Source: Chitinophagaceae bacterium
GTDB taxonomy: Bacteria; Bacteroidota; Bacteroidia; Chitinophagales; Chitinophagaceae
Assembly (NCBI GenBank): GCA_023251255.1
Contig: JAHEZD010000068.1
Span: forward strand, 1 to 34,875
Length of the DNA stretch: 34,875 bases
Reading direction: 5' to 3'
The notes beneath the pieces were generated by a model, which saw only the letters and a program-made list of their open reading frames with translations, was not told where the DNA came from and did no database searches. Of the stretch, positions 10,401 to 17,304 are shown piece after piece; position 1 is the first letter of the stretch; each line of letters begins with the position of its first letter. The translations under genes were made by a program, and so were the position numbers.

Positions 10401-11050
10401 AATGGCAGGGTTTTGCAGCAGGTATGGACAATATAAGTGTAACACCTGTTGCAAATGGTTCCTATCAGGCTATTGCAACAAGTGCATTGAGCTGCACCAA
10501 TACTGCGTCTTCTGCCATTAATGTACAGGCAAGCTTTGACCTTACTATTACTGCAACACCTAACCCTGCAACAAAGGGTGAGCATATCAAGTTTACTACA
10601 TCATCATCTGTGCCCTATCAAATAATTGAATGGCAACCATCGGGCTTATTCGCAAATCAAACTGCCAATACCCAGACCATAATTGCCAATACCAATGGGG
10701 ATTATTATGCTATAGCCAAAACACCTGCCGGCTGCATAGACACAGCCCATATAGACATTGAAGTAATCACCATTAACAATGACCTGTTCATCCCCAATTT
10801 CTTTACACCAAACAATGATGGAAAGAATGATGTACTGAAAGTATATGGTACATCCATCAAGAATGTGGAAATGCGTGTATTCAATCAGTGGGGTGAATTG
10901 GTATTTGAAACAAGGGACAAGGACAATGGATGGGATGGTACACAAGCAGGCAAGCAGCAGCCTATCGGCGTATATATCTATGTGGCTAAAATAACTTTGA
11001 TCAATGGTCGGGTAGACACGAAAAAGGGATCGGTAACCTTGATCAGATAA
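4475..11050 (+). CDS. Giant multidomain T9SS adhesin (choice-of-anchor D, LamG, Ig repeats, CHU_C)
   Basis: This is a 2191-residue predicted surface adhesin. Residues 1-24 are a signal peptide (ends WVQAQ). A choice-of-anchor D domain lies at about 128-248 (DFGSTTVG...FTITNSG...FTVSTLTPASPI). A Cys- and Gly-rich beta-sandwich-like region is at about 250-455. Nine repeats of about 90 residues occupy 457-1265 (LTSAAxTxAQTxCINTAITNITYSI...TGLPAGVxGxYNAGVFTISGTPTATGTFNYTVTTTG). An Ig-like domain lies at 1266-1357, a second choice-of-anchor D domain at 1358-1475, and a LamG/concanavalin-like lectin domain at 1477-1710 (ALDFDGVNDYVSIP, WVHIAATYDG, GKIDEVRLWGRAL). These are followed by another Ig domain, two repeats of about 67 residues with SVCQN, a PKD-like stretch, and CHU_C at 2098-2191 ending TLIR. 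The C-terminal domain is close to that of the first adhesin, which fits a shared PorP/SprF partner. LamG suggests glycan or protein binding, but the ligand is unknown. Confidence 0.92.
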   Translation: MKASAQFILVFLACLSWQSWVQAQTITTGTIAGSPFCPGATVAVPFTLSGVSIGPGNVFTAELSDAAGSFASPVSIGTGTPPAINATIPIGTPAGTGYRIRVTSSNQPVTGSPNTTNLTIGSSTINVTGNSIPIIDGDVTPSLADFTDFGSTTVGSNIVRTFTITNSGPSGLTVSSITVSGANASMFTVSTLTPASPIAAGGSSTFSVTFLPTAAGTKTATININNSSCNVAVYDFAVQGNATVPTINTLTSQGFENSVCDTWTSTGVTLSNEVARTGTGSGRVGRCGESAVGTFAPINTTGYAGLQFTLYHSLGQGPGSGPGLDTREGVVVQVQENNGAWVTIGQAGGNNNTAWGWNAIGGGTNTCPQTFTMPNPLVYNLTAGTTSFRFRIITINQGNSGSGSSCSAGCGSSASTCCANFANQMNAADPSTSAKVYDRSDEGFCIDDIKLTTTSPMPVTLTSAVGTNAQSTCINTPITNITYFVAGGGSATVTGLPTGVTGTYSNGIFTISGAPTTTVGSPFTYTVTSTCTGETATGVITVKPTPTITLTSAAGTSAQTICTNTAMTIITYSIGGSGTGAGITGLPTGLTGAYNAGVFTISGTPTATGTFNYTVTTTGPCLPQATATGTIIVKPDATITLTSAASTNAQLLCINTALTNIAYSIGGSGTGAGVTGLPAGLVGTYNTGVFTISGTPTVTGTFNYTVTTTGTCVQATAIGTVTVNPDATVTLTSAANTNAQTLCTSRAIANITYSISGGGTGANVTGLPAGVIGVYNAGVFTISGAPTATGTFNYTVTTTGTCAQVTATGTIIVNPDAAIALISAANAQTLCINTAIASITYAINGGGTGASITGLPAGVTGAYNAGVFTISGTPSALGTFNYTVTTTGTCAQATATGTISVTPNATISLTSAAGTSSQAVCINTAIASITYSISGGGTNANITGLPAGVTGVYNAGVFTISGTPTATGIFNYTVSTTGSCGQTTATGSITVNPDATIVLASSTNTDAQALCINTAIINITYTITGGGTGAIVTGLPAGLVGAYNAGVFTISGTPTATGTFNYTVTTTGTCTQATATGTVTVNPDATVTLTTAANTTAQTVCINTAITNIAYTVGGGGTGANVTGLPTGIAGVFNAGVFTISGTPIVAGSFNYTITTTGTCTQKTATGTITVNPDATIALISPVATLVQTVCVNTAITNITYSITGGGAGANITGLPAGVTAVYNAGVFTISGTATVPGTFNYAITTTGTCIQVTAAGIITVNPNVLPTISVAASPSGIFCAGTSITFTATITNGGTAPLYQWKKNGINVGSNASTYTDNTLATTDVITCTLTSNAPCVNPASVTSNPVSVTIGGPISQVTGNSIAIADGDITPAITDNTDFGNVNTNSTVTNTFTIKNTGLTNLVISTITVSGADASLFTIGALTPASPIAPSGSATFTVSFSPTSAGLKTAIVNINNNSCSASLYDFAVQGNGIALPASALDFDGVNDYVSIPHNAKLKPTAQITIEAWVNPRDIHTNTYYEVYRKEDGNGRHLFSFQEHGTILSFGLGVGATYVELDVPINKADYENQWVHIAATYDGKTKRIFRNGVLIGSINTTGAIIATGTSPVLIGQNQQQPEYFNGKIDEVRLWGRALCQTEIQQTMNCELTGPQNGLIAYYKFNQGLAGVPNPSVTTLLDASGNNLNGTLMNFALTSSTSNWVTPGGVVTGVSCSPAQFVLLTPAVVISSNPVSPVCQGTAVTFTATPTNGGTAPAYIWKKNGVTISGATSATYSTNTLVNSDDIACVLTSSETCVTTPTATSNTLQMVVNPPTVPIFAAVASVCQNVTAPVLPTTSTNGIMGTWSPAVSTAMIGATTYTFTPATGQCGTTTTLQITVNAPIVPTFAPVAAVCQNSTAPVLPTTSTNGITGTWSPTVSTATAGTATYTFTPLTGQCATTTNISITINPLPSLTVNPLTAAVCLGNSITLQAASNGTVQWQGFAAGMDNISVTPVANGSYQAIATSALSCTNTASSAINVQASFDLTITATPNPATKGEHIKFTTSSSVPYQIIEWQPSGLFANQTANTQTIIANTNGDYYAIAKTPAGCIDTAHIDIEVITINNDLFIPNFFTPNNDGKNDVLKVYGTSIKNVEMRVFNQWGELVFETRDKDNGWDGTQAGKQQPIGVYIYVAKITLINGRVDTKKGSVTLIR

Positions 11051-11080
11051 GCCTGTATAAGGAAAATCAGGAAGCCAAGA

Positions 11081-11119
11081 CAAAAGGCTGTATTGCAGAA
11101 GCAGTACAGCCTTTTGCTT
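11081..11119 (+). terminator. Rho-independent terminator after the giant adhesin
   Basis: A perfect 12-bp stem (CAAAAGGCTGTA at 11081-11092 with its complement at 11105-11116) has a 12-nt loop and is followed by CTTTA. It lies 30 nt after the adhesin stop and separates that gene from the next leader. Confidence 0.85.
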
Positions 11120-11130
11120 TATTGTTACTT

Positions 11131-11223
11131 GTTAACAGCAGTATAATAGTTATTTAACCTTAAGGCTTTTTTAAGGTAAAGTAGCACTGATACTTTTACC
11201 TCTCAAGCATTAAAAACTAATTT
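11131..11223 (+). promoter_or_regulatory. 93-nt leader, copy 1 of 2
   Basis: This stretch runs from GTTAACA to the start codon of the 749-aa protein. It aligns without gaps to 13556-13648, upstream of the 870-aa protein, with about 69 of 93 identities by my count. The strongest block is TAATAGTTAT followed by a CTTAAGGCTTTTTTAAGG hairpin (CCTTAA/TTAAGG here). A second conserved block, TCTCAA-CAT, lies about 22 nt before the ATG. It probably contains the promoter and a 5' leader. Whether the hairpin acts as DNA operator or RNA is not known. Confidence 0.6.
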
Positions 11224-13473
11224 ATGAAAGCTAACTACGCTGTTTCCTTTTTATCGTTGTTGCTTTTTAGCCTGTTTACGATTAACGGATGGGGGCAACT
11301 AGCTACCTGGAATAACGGCAATGTGTCTACAGCAATGCCACTGGGAACTACTGCAACGGGTGTAAATGTAGCAGCAACATCAACAACCCGTACAGGGCTT
11401 ACCTATACGAGTTCCGGTGCCAGGTGGAATTCAGCTTCATGGAACAGTGCAAACAATTATATTACCATTACCGTTACGGCAGCTACTGGTTATGTTTTGA
11501 ATTTAAATGGGGCAACGGTAACATTTAATATGGGCTCCTCTGGTACAGGCCCTACCAGCTATTCTTTAAAGTCAAGTGTAAATGCTTATGCATCCATTAT
11601 TGCCAATGTCACAACAGTTAATGGATCTTCTGTTCAGCAAGGTGATAGGTCATACACATTGCCTTCTACTAATTACAATGGCCTATCCTCAATAACATTT
11701 AGGTTGTTGGGCAATGGAGCTACAAGTGGAACTGGTACAGGTGGCCCAAGTAAAGTTGTAGTAGGTGGCACGGCAGTACTTGCTGCTCCGCCATGTACGC
11801 CTACATCTTCTATTGTAACGGATTCTGTTTGTAGTAATTTACTGCCTTATATATGGCATGCTCAATCCATTCCGACAGGTGGCACAAACGTAGCAACTTA
11901 TACTATGCCAAATGCAGGGGGCTGTGATAGCGTCATTCATTTAAACTTGGTTATTAAGAATACCAATGCCACTACGGTTAATGATACTATCTGTAACAAT
12001 CAGTTGCCATACATATGGCATGGTATTACATTGACGGACGGAGGAATGGGCGTTATTCAGCAGTACTTGCAGAATACACACGGATGTGATAGCATTGTTA
12101 CCTTGAATTTGGTAGTGAAAAGGCCAGGTTCCACTGTGAACGATACCATCTGCAGCAGCCTATTACCCTATACATGGCATGGTAAAATTGTAAACAGTGG
12201 AGGTTTGGATGTGGCAAGGGATACCCTGCCAAGTACTGGCGGTTGCGATAGCATTATCCATTTGAATTTGAAAGTGAAAGCTGCCAGTTCCTCCACTGTG
12301 AACGATACCATATGCAGCAGCCTATTGCCCTATACATGGCATGGTAAAATTGTAAACAATGGAGGTTTGGATGTGGCAAGGGATACCCTGCCAAGTGCTG
12401 GCGGTTGCGATAGCATCATCCATTTGAACTTGAAAGTGAAAGCTGCCAGTTCCTCCACTGTGAACGATACCGTATGCAGCAGCCTGTTGCCCTATACATG
12501 GCATGGTAAGATTGTAAATGCAAGTGGCCTGGATGTAGCAAGGGATACGGCACTGAATGCCAGCGGTTGCGATAGCATCATCCACCTCAATCTTGTGATG
12601 AAGGCAGTAAGCAGTTCTATTGTAAACGTAACAACCTGCCACAATTTACCATACCTGTGGAATGGGTTGACCGTGGGCATAACGGGTACTAACGCTGCTA
12701 CCTACCATACCTTAAATGCAAGTGGCTGCGACAGTACAGTTTCGCTGAACCTGGCAGTAAATGTTGACACCACGCAGAACAATATAACCATCAATACTAC
12801 AGCACTGCCTTATACTTGGAACGGTATCAGCATACCTGCAGGTGGCACAGCAGTTGCAACGCATACGGTGCTAAGTAGCACAGGTTGTGACAGTGTATTG
12901 GTATTGAACCTTACCGTAACAAGTAGCCCCGTACCAGTTACCTTGGTCAGCTTTAATGGAAAAGCGAATAATACCAATAATAGCTTGTCTTGGATAACTA
13001 CGGACGAGATGAACCTATCTCATTATGAACTGGAGCGCAGCAACGATCAACAATATTTTGTAAGGATAGCAATGCTGGTGGCTGCAATGAATTCATCTAC
13101 ACAGCATGCCTATATGTACAACGATGCAAACATTAGCAACTACAGTACCTTATACTACCGCCTTAAAATGGTGGATCTTGACGGAACATTCAGTTACTCC
13201 AGTATTGTTGTTCTAAAAGGAAACATGGATATCGTTGCCATAAAAGCATATCCAAACCCAACTGCCAATATTTTGAATATTGAAGGATTAAAGGGAAAGA
13301 CTTCCTATTATGTTACAGATGCTACTGGCAGGGTATTGTTACAGGCTCCATCCATCAATGTCTCAACAGAAAGATCCATCAAAGTGAATGTTGTCAATTT
13401 GATAGCAGGCGCTTATTTCCTGCATTATCAGGATGAAGCCCGTTCTGGCGTTATCCGTTTTATAAGAAGGTAA
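11224..13473 (+). CDS. Secreted repeat protein with type A T9SS sorting domain
   Basis: This is a predicted secreted or surface protein of unknown function. Residues 1-25 are a signal peptide (ends NGWGQ). Residues 26-190 are an aromatic- and Ser/Thr-rich beta domain. Residues about 197-570 hold seven repeats of about 54 residues with the pattern NDTICSSLLPYTWHG...GGLDVA...GGCDSIIHLNL; each repeat has two Cys. Residues about 570-660 begin VPVTLVSFNGKA...LSWITTDEMNLSHYELERSND, the common linker before Por sorting signals. Residues about 667-749 are the type A sorting domain (AYPNPTANILNIEG, TDATGRVL, GAYFLHY, ending RFIRR). Repeats 3, 4 and 5 are almost identical at DNA level with a 162-bp period, pointing to recent tandem duplication. 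A strong terminator follows. Confidence 0.9.
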   Translation: MKANYAVSFLSLLLFSLFTINGWGQLATWNNGNVSTAMPLGTTATGVNVAATSTTRTGLTYTSSGARWNSASWNSANNYITITVTAATGYVLNLNGATVTFNMGSSGTGPTSYSLKSSVNAYASIIANVTTVNGSSVQQGDRSYTLPSTNYNGLSSITFRLLGNGATSGTGTGGPSKVVVGGTAVLAAPPCTPTSSIVTDSVCSNLLPYIWHAQSIPTGGTNVATYTMPNAGGCDSVIHLNLVIKNTNATTVNDTICNNQLPYIWHGITLTDGGMGVIQQYLQNTHGCDSIVTLNLVVKRPGSTVNDTICSSLLPYTWHGKIVNSGGLDVARDTLPSTGGCDSIIHLNLKVKAASSSTVNDTICSSLLPYTWHGKIVNNGGLDVARDTLPSAGGCDSIIHLNLKVKAASSSTVNDTVCSSLLPYTWHGKIVNASGLDVARDTALNASGCDSIIHLNLVMKAVSSSIVNVTTCHNLPYLWNGLTVGITGTNAATYHTLNASGCDSTVSLNLAVNVDTTQNNITINTTALPYTWNGISIPAGGTAVATHTVLSSTGCDSVLVLNLTVTSSPVPVTLVSFNGKANNTNNSLSWITTDEMNLSHYELERSNDQQYFVRIAMLVAAMNSSTQHAYMYNDANISNYSTLYYRLKMVDLDGTFSYSSIVVLKGNMDIVAIKAYPNPTANILNIEGLKGKTSYYVTDATGRVLLQAPSINVSTERSIKVNVVNLIAGAYFLHYQDEARSGVIRFIRR
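12131..12616 (+). repeat. Three 162-bp tandem repeats within the coding sequence
   Basis: The start of the block (CCACTGTGAACGATACC) recurs at 12131, 12293 and 12455, exactly 162 bp (54 codons) apart. Units 1 and 2 differ at only a few bases; unit 3 diverges in its second half. The frame is preserved, so copy-number change would lengthen or shorten the protein by whole domains. Confidence 0.85.
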
Positions 13474-13485
13474 TTAGGTAGATTG

Positions 13486-13520
13486 ACTGCCTTGCTGAAG
13501 GATTATAGCAAGGCAGTTTT
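13486..13520 (+). terminator. Rho-independent terminator after the 749-aa secreted protein
   Basis: A perfect 11-bp stem (ACTGCCTTGCT at 13486-13496 with its complement at 13507-13517) has a 10-nt loop and is followed directly by TTT. It lies 12 nt past the stop codon. Confidence 0.85.
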
Positions 13521-13555
13521 GCATGTGCCCTTTCTCCGGAAACAAAGTGTAACGT

Positions 13556-13648
13556 GTTAACAATAGCGTAATAGTTATATAATCTTAAGGCTTTTTTAAG
13601 GTAACATCCCTTGAATATTTTCGGTTCTCAATCATTTAAAATTGGTTT
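13556..13648 (+). promoter_or_regulatory. 93-nt leader, copy 2 of 2
   Basis: This is the counterpart of 11131-11223, with the same length to the ATG and no gaps. The CTTAAGGCTTTTTTAAGG core is identical. The hairpin arm here is CTTAA/TTAAG. Conservation drops in the middle (about 8 of 20) and rises again near the start codon, which suggests two separate functional blocks. The two secreted proteins are therefore probably co-regulated. Confidence 0.6.
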
Positions 13649-16261
13649 ATGAAAAAACAATTACACGCTTATCTTTCATGTTTAATATGTTTGTTTGCAT
13701 TTGCCATGAATGGGCGGGCGCAAACTGCGTTCACCATTACCTATACAGGTCTTACTGGCAATACTGCGGCAGTAGGGGTTCCAACAGGAATTATTAATAC
13801 TACACCCTATAACGGGGTTACCTCAGCTTGTCAAACAAGCGGCAATGGTGCTACCACTTCGTATTCTACTGTTATAACTGCGGCGGCGGGATACAATTTC
13901 ACTATTACATCTATTAGCGGAACTGCATATGCCAGCAGTTCAGGCTCTCGGGATTTTACCTTTCGATTAGTGAACCAGACTTCAACCTACACAAGTGCTA
14001 CAACCAGTATTGGTAGTTCAAGTAGTTGTGGCGGTAGTGCCGCACTTACTGCCTTAACTGGTAGTTATACTACAACTGCTGGTAATGCCGCAACTATTAC
14101 TGTATTAAGAGCAATAGGTGCCGGTGGTTCAGGAGGCGGTTATAGTTGGACAAAAACATTGGTAATCTCTGGCACTGTTACGGCTGTGGCCACTAAACTT
14201 GCATTGGTAACTGTTCCCTCTACAGGTACAGTAAATACCAATCTTGCTTCATTTACAGTTGAAGCACGCAAAGCAGACAACTCTCTTGATAATACTTATA
14301 CATCCAATATCACGATCTCCAAAGCATCGGGTACTGGTACGGTTTCCGGTACGCTTACAAAAGCTGCGGTCAATGGCGTGGCAACCTTCAATGATATCCA
14401 GTTTAGCTCTGCTGGCACCTATACTATAAGTGCCGCTTCAAGTGGCTTAACGGGAGCCACCTCTGGCAATATTGTTATTAGCGTTCCTGCATCTACGGTT
14501 GCTTCCGATTATTTCCGTTCAAAACAGTCGGGCAACTGGAGCAGTACTTCCACATGGGAATCATCTTCCAACAACAGTACATGGATCAATGCCACACTTG
14601 CACCCAATCAGAATGCAAACACCATTTCAATTCTGGCAACACATACCGTTACTGTTGATGCAGATGTTTCAGTAAGCAATACCAATATTGCATCCAATGC
14701 TGCATTGGAGGTGGCACCAACTTTTACCGTTACTGTTCCTTTGGGCAAAACAATTGCAAACAGTGGAACATTTACGTTGAAATCAAGTAATGCCGGTACT
14801 GGAAATATTGGGAACTCGGCAGGTGCAGTTACAGGTAATGTAACCGTGCAACGTTATATAGCTGGGGGCCTAAGGGGGTTCAGGTTCTTGGCCAATCCTT
14901 TTGCAGCGGCTTTGCCATTGACCCAATTAACAGACGACATAGACATAACAGGCAATGGTAGTGATGCAGCAACCCCTCCTTTTACCCCAACAGGAAGCAA
15001 TGCACCATCAGCATTTTCTTATGACCCCACAATAAATGATGCAGGTACCGTAACAGCCATCGGTGCAGGTGCCAGTGCTACAAGCGATCCGGGATGGGTG
15101 CCTTTTACCTCAGCCGCTGGTACGGTGGGTGTGGGTGATGGGTTAAGGTTATTGATCAGGGGAACAAAAGGGCAAGCGGGTACACTAACAGGAGCTGGTA
15201 CATCCCCACTGCCAGTAACACTCACTACTACTGGTCAGCTTAATCCAATAGGTAATTTTGTAAAGACAGTTACCTACCCAACTGGAGGGGCAGGATACAA
15301 TTTAATCGGTAATCCATATCCCTCCACTATTGATCTTGGTGCCGTCACAGTCGGTACAGGTGTCAATAATAATTTCTGGATATTCAATGTGCATCAGGGC
15401 ACTAAGGGCGGCTACCTTACCTATGCGTTTGAAAATGATCATTATTCATTGCCATCATTGGGTGGTTTTATAGTAAAGGCCATCGCCAATTCAGGTAACA
15501 CTGTTACTTTCCACGAAGCTGATAAAACAGCAACCGATACTTCCACGATGTTGCGTACCACTAATGGGAACAGGAACATACTGGAAATGAGCATTGTTAG
15601 CGGAAACATTTTCTGGGACAGGTTCCTGCTGCAACTGGATAACAAGGGAACACAGGAGTATGATGCCAAATGGGATGCAGACAAGTTTGCCAATGGTGAA
15701 GTGAGTTTTTACAGTTTGTCAAAAAACAATAGGGCACTAGCAATAGATGTGAGACCGTTTCAAGAAGATAAGGCCATACCCATGGGTTTTGTCAGCAATG
15801 CGGCACGTAGCTATACCTTAATGGTAAACACCTATGAACTTAACAACAACATGTCTTTGCTGCTCCGTGATAAATACCTTGGCAGTGAAACCAAGGTTGA
15901 ACAGGGAATGGTTTATCAGTTCAGCACTACTTCCGATGCAGCCAGCCAGGGCGAAAGCAGGTTTGAGCTCATACCTAAGGCAGTAGCTTTATTGCCTGTT
16001 CCGGCAAGTCCTAACTTCTCCTTGCAACTTAGTCCCAACCCCGCTAGCAACTTCGTTAAAGTAAGTTTTAGCAATATGCATCCATCCAATACCACCATTA
16101 GCATCATGGACCCTGCGGGGAAGCTCGTGCAGAAAATAGATGTAGGTAATGTACAGAGCGGTCAGGCCAATATAGACATAAGGAGCTTTGCAAAAGGCGC
16201 CTACTTTGTAACGGTGGATAACGGCAAGGAGAAGAAGGCCCTGCAGTTGCAGGTGCAATAA
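13649..16261 (+). CDS. Large secreted protein with type A T9SS sorting domain
   Basis: This is an 870-residue predicted secreted or surface protein; the ligand or activity is unknown. Residues 1-25 are a signal peptide (ends NGRAQ). Residues 26-178 are a Ser/Thr-rich beta domain. Residues about 181-283 resemble an Ig-like invasin-type domain (KLALVTVPSTGTVNTNLASFTVEA...). Residues 287-410 begin DYFRSKQSGNWSSTSTW, which in Bacteroidota usually opens a beta-helix-like domain. Residues 410-640 contain RGFRFLANPF and GYNLIGNPYPS, a pattern common in T9SS-exported proteins. Residues about 785-870 are the type A sorting domain (LSPNPASNFVKVSF, IMDPAGKLV, KGAYFVTV, ending LQVQ). The PID-CTERM-like gene begins 22 nt after the stop and is probably in the same transcript. 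Confidence 0.9.
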   Translation: MKKQLHAYLSCLICLFAFAMNGRAQTAFTITYTGLTGNTAAVGVPTGIINTTPYNGVTSACQTSGNGATTSYSTVITAAAGYNFTITSISGTAYASSSGSRDFTFRLVNQTSTYTSATTSIGSSSSCGGSAALTALTGSYTTTAGNAATITVLRAIGAGGSGGGYSWTKTLVISGTVTAVATKLALVTVPSTGTVNTNLASFTVEARKADNSLDNTYTSNITISKASGTGTVSGTLTKAAVNGVATFNDIQFSSAGTYTISAASSGLTGATSGNIVISVPASTVASDYFRSKQSGNWSSTSTWESSSNNSTWINATLAPNQNANTISILATHTVTVDADVSVSNTNIASNAALEVAPTFTVTVPLGKTIANSGTFTLKSSNAGTGNIGNSAGAVTGNVTVQRYIAGGLRGFRFLANPFAAALPLTQLTDDIDITGNGSDAATPPFTPTGSNAPSAFSYDPTINDAGTVTAIGAGASATSDPGWVPFTSAAGTVGVGDGLRLLIRGTKGQAGTLTGAGTSPLPVTLTTTGQLNPIGNFVKTVTYPTGGAGYNLIGNPYPSTIDLGAVTVGTGVNNNFWIFNVHQGTKGGYLTYAFENDHYSLPSLGGFIVKAIANSGNTVTFHEADKTATDTSTMLRTTNGNRNILEMSIVSGNIFWDRFLLQLDNKGTQEYDAKWDADKFANGEVSFYSLSKNNRALAIDVRPFQEDKAIPMGFVSNAARSYTLMVNTYELNNNMSLLLRDKYLGSETKVEQGMVYQFSTTSDAASQGESRFELIPKAVALLPVPASPNFSLQLSPNPASNFVKVSFSNMHPSNTTISIMDPAGKLVQKIDVGNVQSGQANIDIRSFAKGAYFVTVDNGKEKKALQLQVQ

Positions 16262-16283
16262 TTGATTGTTATAAATAGCAAAT

Positions 16284-16481
16284 ATGAAACCAACAGTGAA
16301 AGCAGTTCATGTCATTATACTTGTGGCTTTCTTCCTTCTTCCCTGTCTGCTGCATGCGCAAGGTCCGGGATTTGGCGATGATGTAACCGATGAAGTGCCA
16401 ATTGATGGGGGGCTTTCATTACTGGTAGCTGCGGGGGTGGGTTATGGCGTAAAGCAGCTTAAAGCAAGGAAAAGGAAATAA
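16284..16481 (+). CDS. Small PID-CTERM-like sorted membrane protein
   Basis: This 65-residue protein is almost nothing but sorting signals. Residues 1-24 are a signal peptide (VIILVAFFLLPCLLHAQ). A short acidic linker follows (GPGFGDDVTDE), then VPIDGG, a hydrophobic segment (LSLLVAAGVGYGV) and a basic tail (KQLKARKRK). The order 'short motif, transmembrane segment, Arg/Lys tail' is the layout of exosortase-type C-terminal signals, and PIDGG matches what is called PID-CTERM in Bacteroidota. The mature part would be only about 15-20 residues. It lies 22 nt behind a type A T9SS cargo gene. No exosortase gene is in this window, so the sorting enzyme is inferred to be elsewhere. The protein's role is unknown. 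Confidence 0.8.
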   Translation: MKPTVKAVHVIILVAFFLLPCLLHAQGPGFGDDVTDEVPIDGGLSLLVAAGVGYGVKQLKARKRK

Positions 16482-16560
16482 CTCGCGACTAAAGAACCAT
16501 TCTACCGTTGTATAAACGTTCCGTACCATATTAAGCTGTGGGGTCCATCCTCTATGTATC

Positions 16561-16598
16561 AAAAAAATGCAAGCCGGCAAAATAGCTGCCGGCTTGCA
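16561..16598 (-). terminator. Rho-independent terminator of the 226-aa gene
   Basis: A perfect 12-bp stem (TGCAAGCCGGCA at 16568-16579 with its complement at 16587-16598) has a 7-nt loop. Read on the - strand it is followed by seven T. It is 26 nt beyond the stop of the - strand gene, and may also end + strand transcripts. Confidence 0.88.
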
Positions 16599-16623
16599 AA
16601 CAAGGATGAAGGGTCAATTGGGA

Positions 16624-17304
16624 TTATAGCACAAAAATGAAAACATCATACGTATGTTCCATTATAAACTGCGCTATGCCACCACTGGTAGTCACCACTA
16701 TGGGCGTATGGCCCATTTTGTTTGCCTGGAATGTCCATACAATATCGGTATCCTCGATACCTGTATTCACCAATTCCACATAGGTCTTGTCGAATTTAAT
16801 GTTAACACTTCCCATTTTAGGTACAATGGCAGAAGCCTTAACGGTAAACTGCGTTTTGTACAAAACGTTCAAGCGGGTATGGCCAGGCAGGATGCCCGGT
16901 ACAGATGTGCCCTTGGCCTGTGAAGCCACCTCTTTGTCAGAAGCTGCTTTCAACTGTTGGTCAGCCAGTTCATGTGGTTGCAGGCCCGCATAGTGGATGG
17001 GAACGGTTAAGCCGTCAGGATGGTTGCTCGTCACAATGATCACATTGCCTGATGGATATACGGGAGACGGTAATGCAATGGGGAAGGACTGCTGGAACTC
17101 AAAAGCCTGCTTATTGTGCCCCAGTGGTCCCACCCATGCCATCAGCGTGAATTTGAGGCCACCAAAGAAACTATTGTCCCTCGTAAAATGGAAGCCATAA
17201 GCAAATTCTTGTACCTCCCCGGAAGCGGAGAGTATCAATTCATGTTTTGCTGAATCGTAAAACGCCGCCAGTTTATTGGCGGGAATAATAGTAAGGAATC
17301 CCAT
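16624..17304 (-). CDS. Hypothetical cysteine-free protein, 226 aa
   Basis: I do not recognise the family. It has no signal peptide or membrane segment and no cysteine, so a cytoplasmic or leaderless protein is most likely. The N-terminal half (FLTIIPANKLAAFYDSAKHE...FAYGFHFTRDNSFFGGLKFTLMAWVGPLG) and the C-terminal half (QFTVKASAIVPKMGSVNIKF...IVWTFQANKMGHTPIVVTTSG) alternate short hydrophobic and polar runs, consistent with beta-sandwich folds. A helical, Ala/Lys/Gln-rich linker lies at about 112-135. It is flanked by a strong terminator downstream and by unusual tandem repeats upstream (17633-17734). The single long frame and clean terminator support a real gene. Confidence 0.7.
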   Translation of the reverse strand: MGFLTIIPANKLAAFYDSAKHELILSASGEVQEFAYGFHFTRDNSFFGGLKFTLMAWVGPLGHNKQAFEFQQSFPIALPSPVYPSGNVIIVTSNHPDGLTVPIHYAGLQPHELADQQLKAASDKEVASQAKGTSVPGILPGHTRLNVLYKTQFTVKASAIVPKMGSVNIKFDKTYVELVNTGIEDTDIVWTFQANKMGHTPIVVTTSGGIAQFIMEHTYDVFIFVL

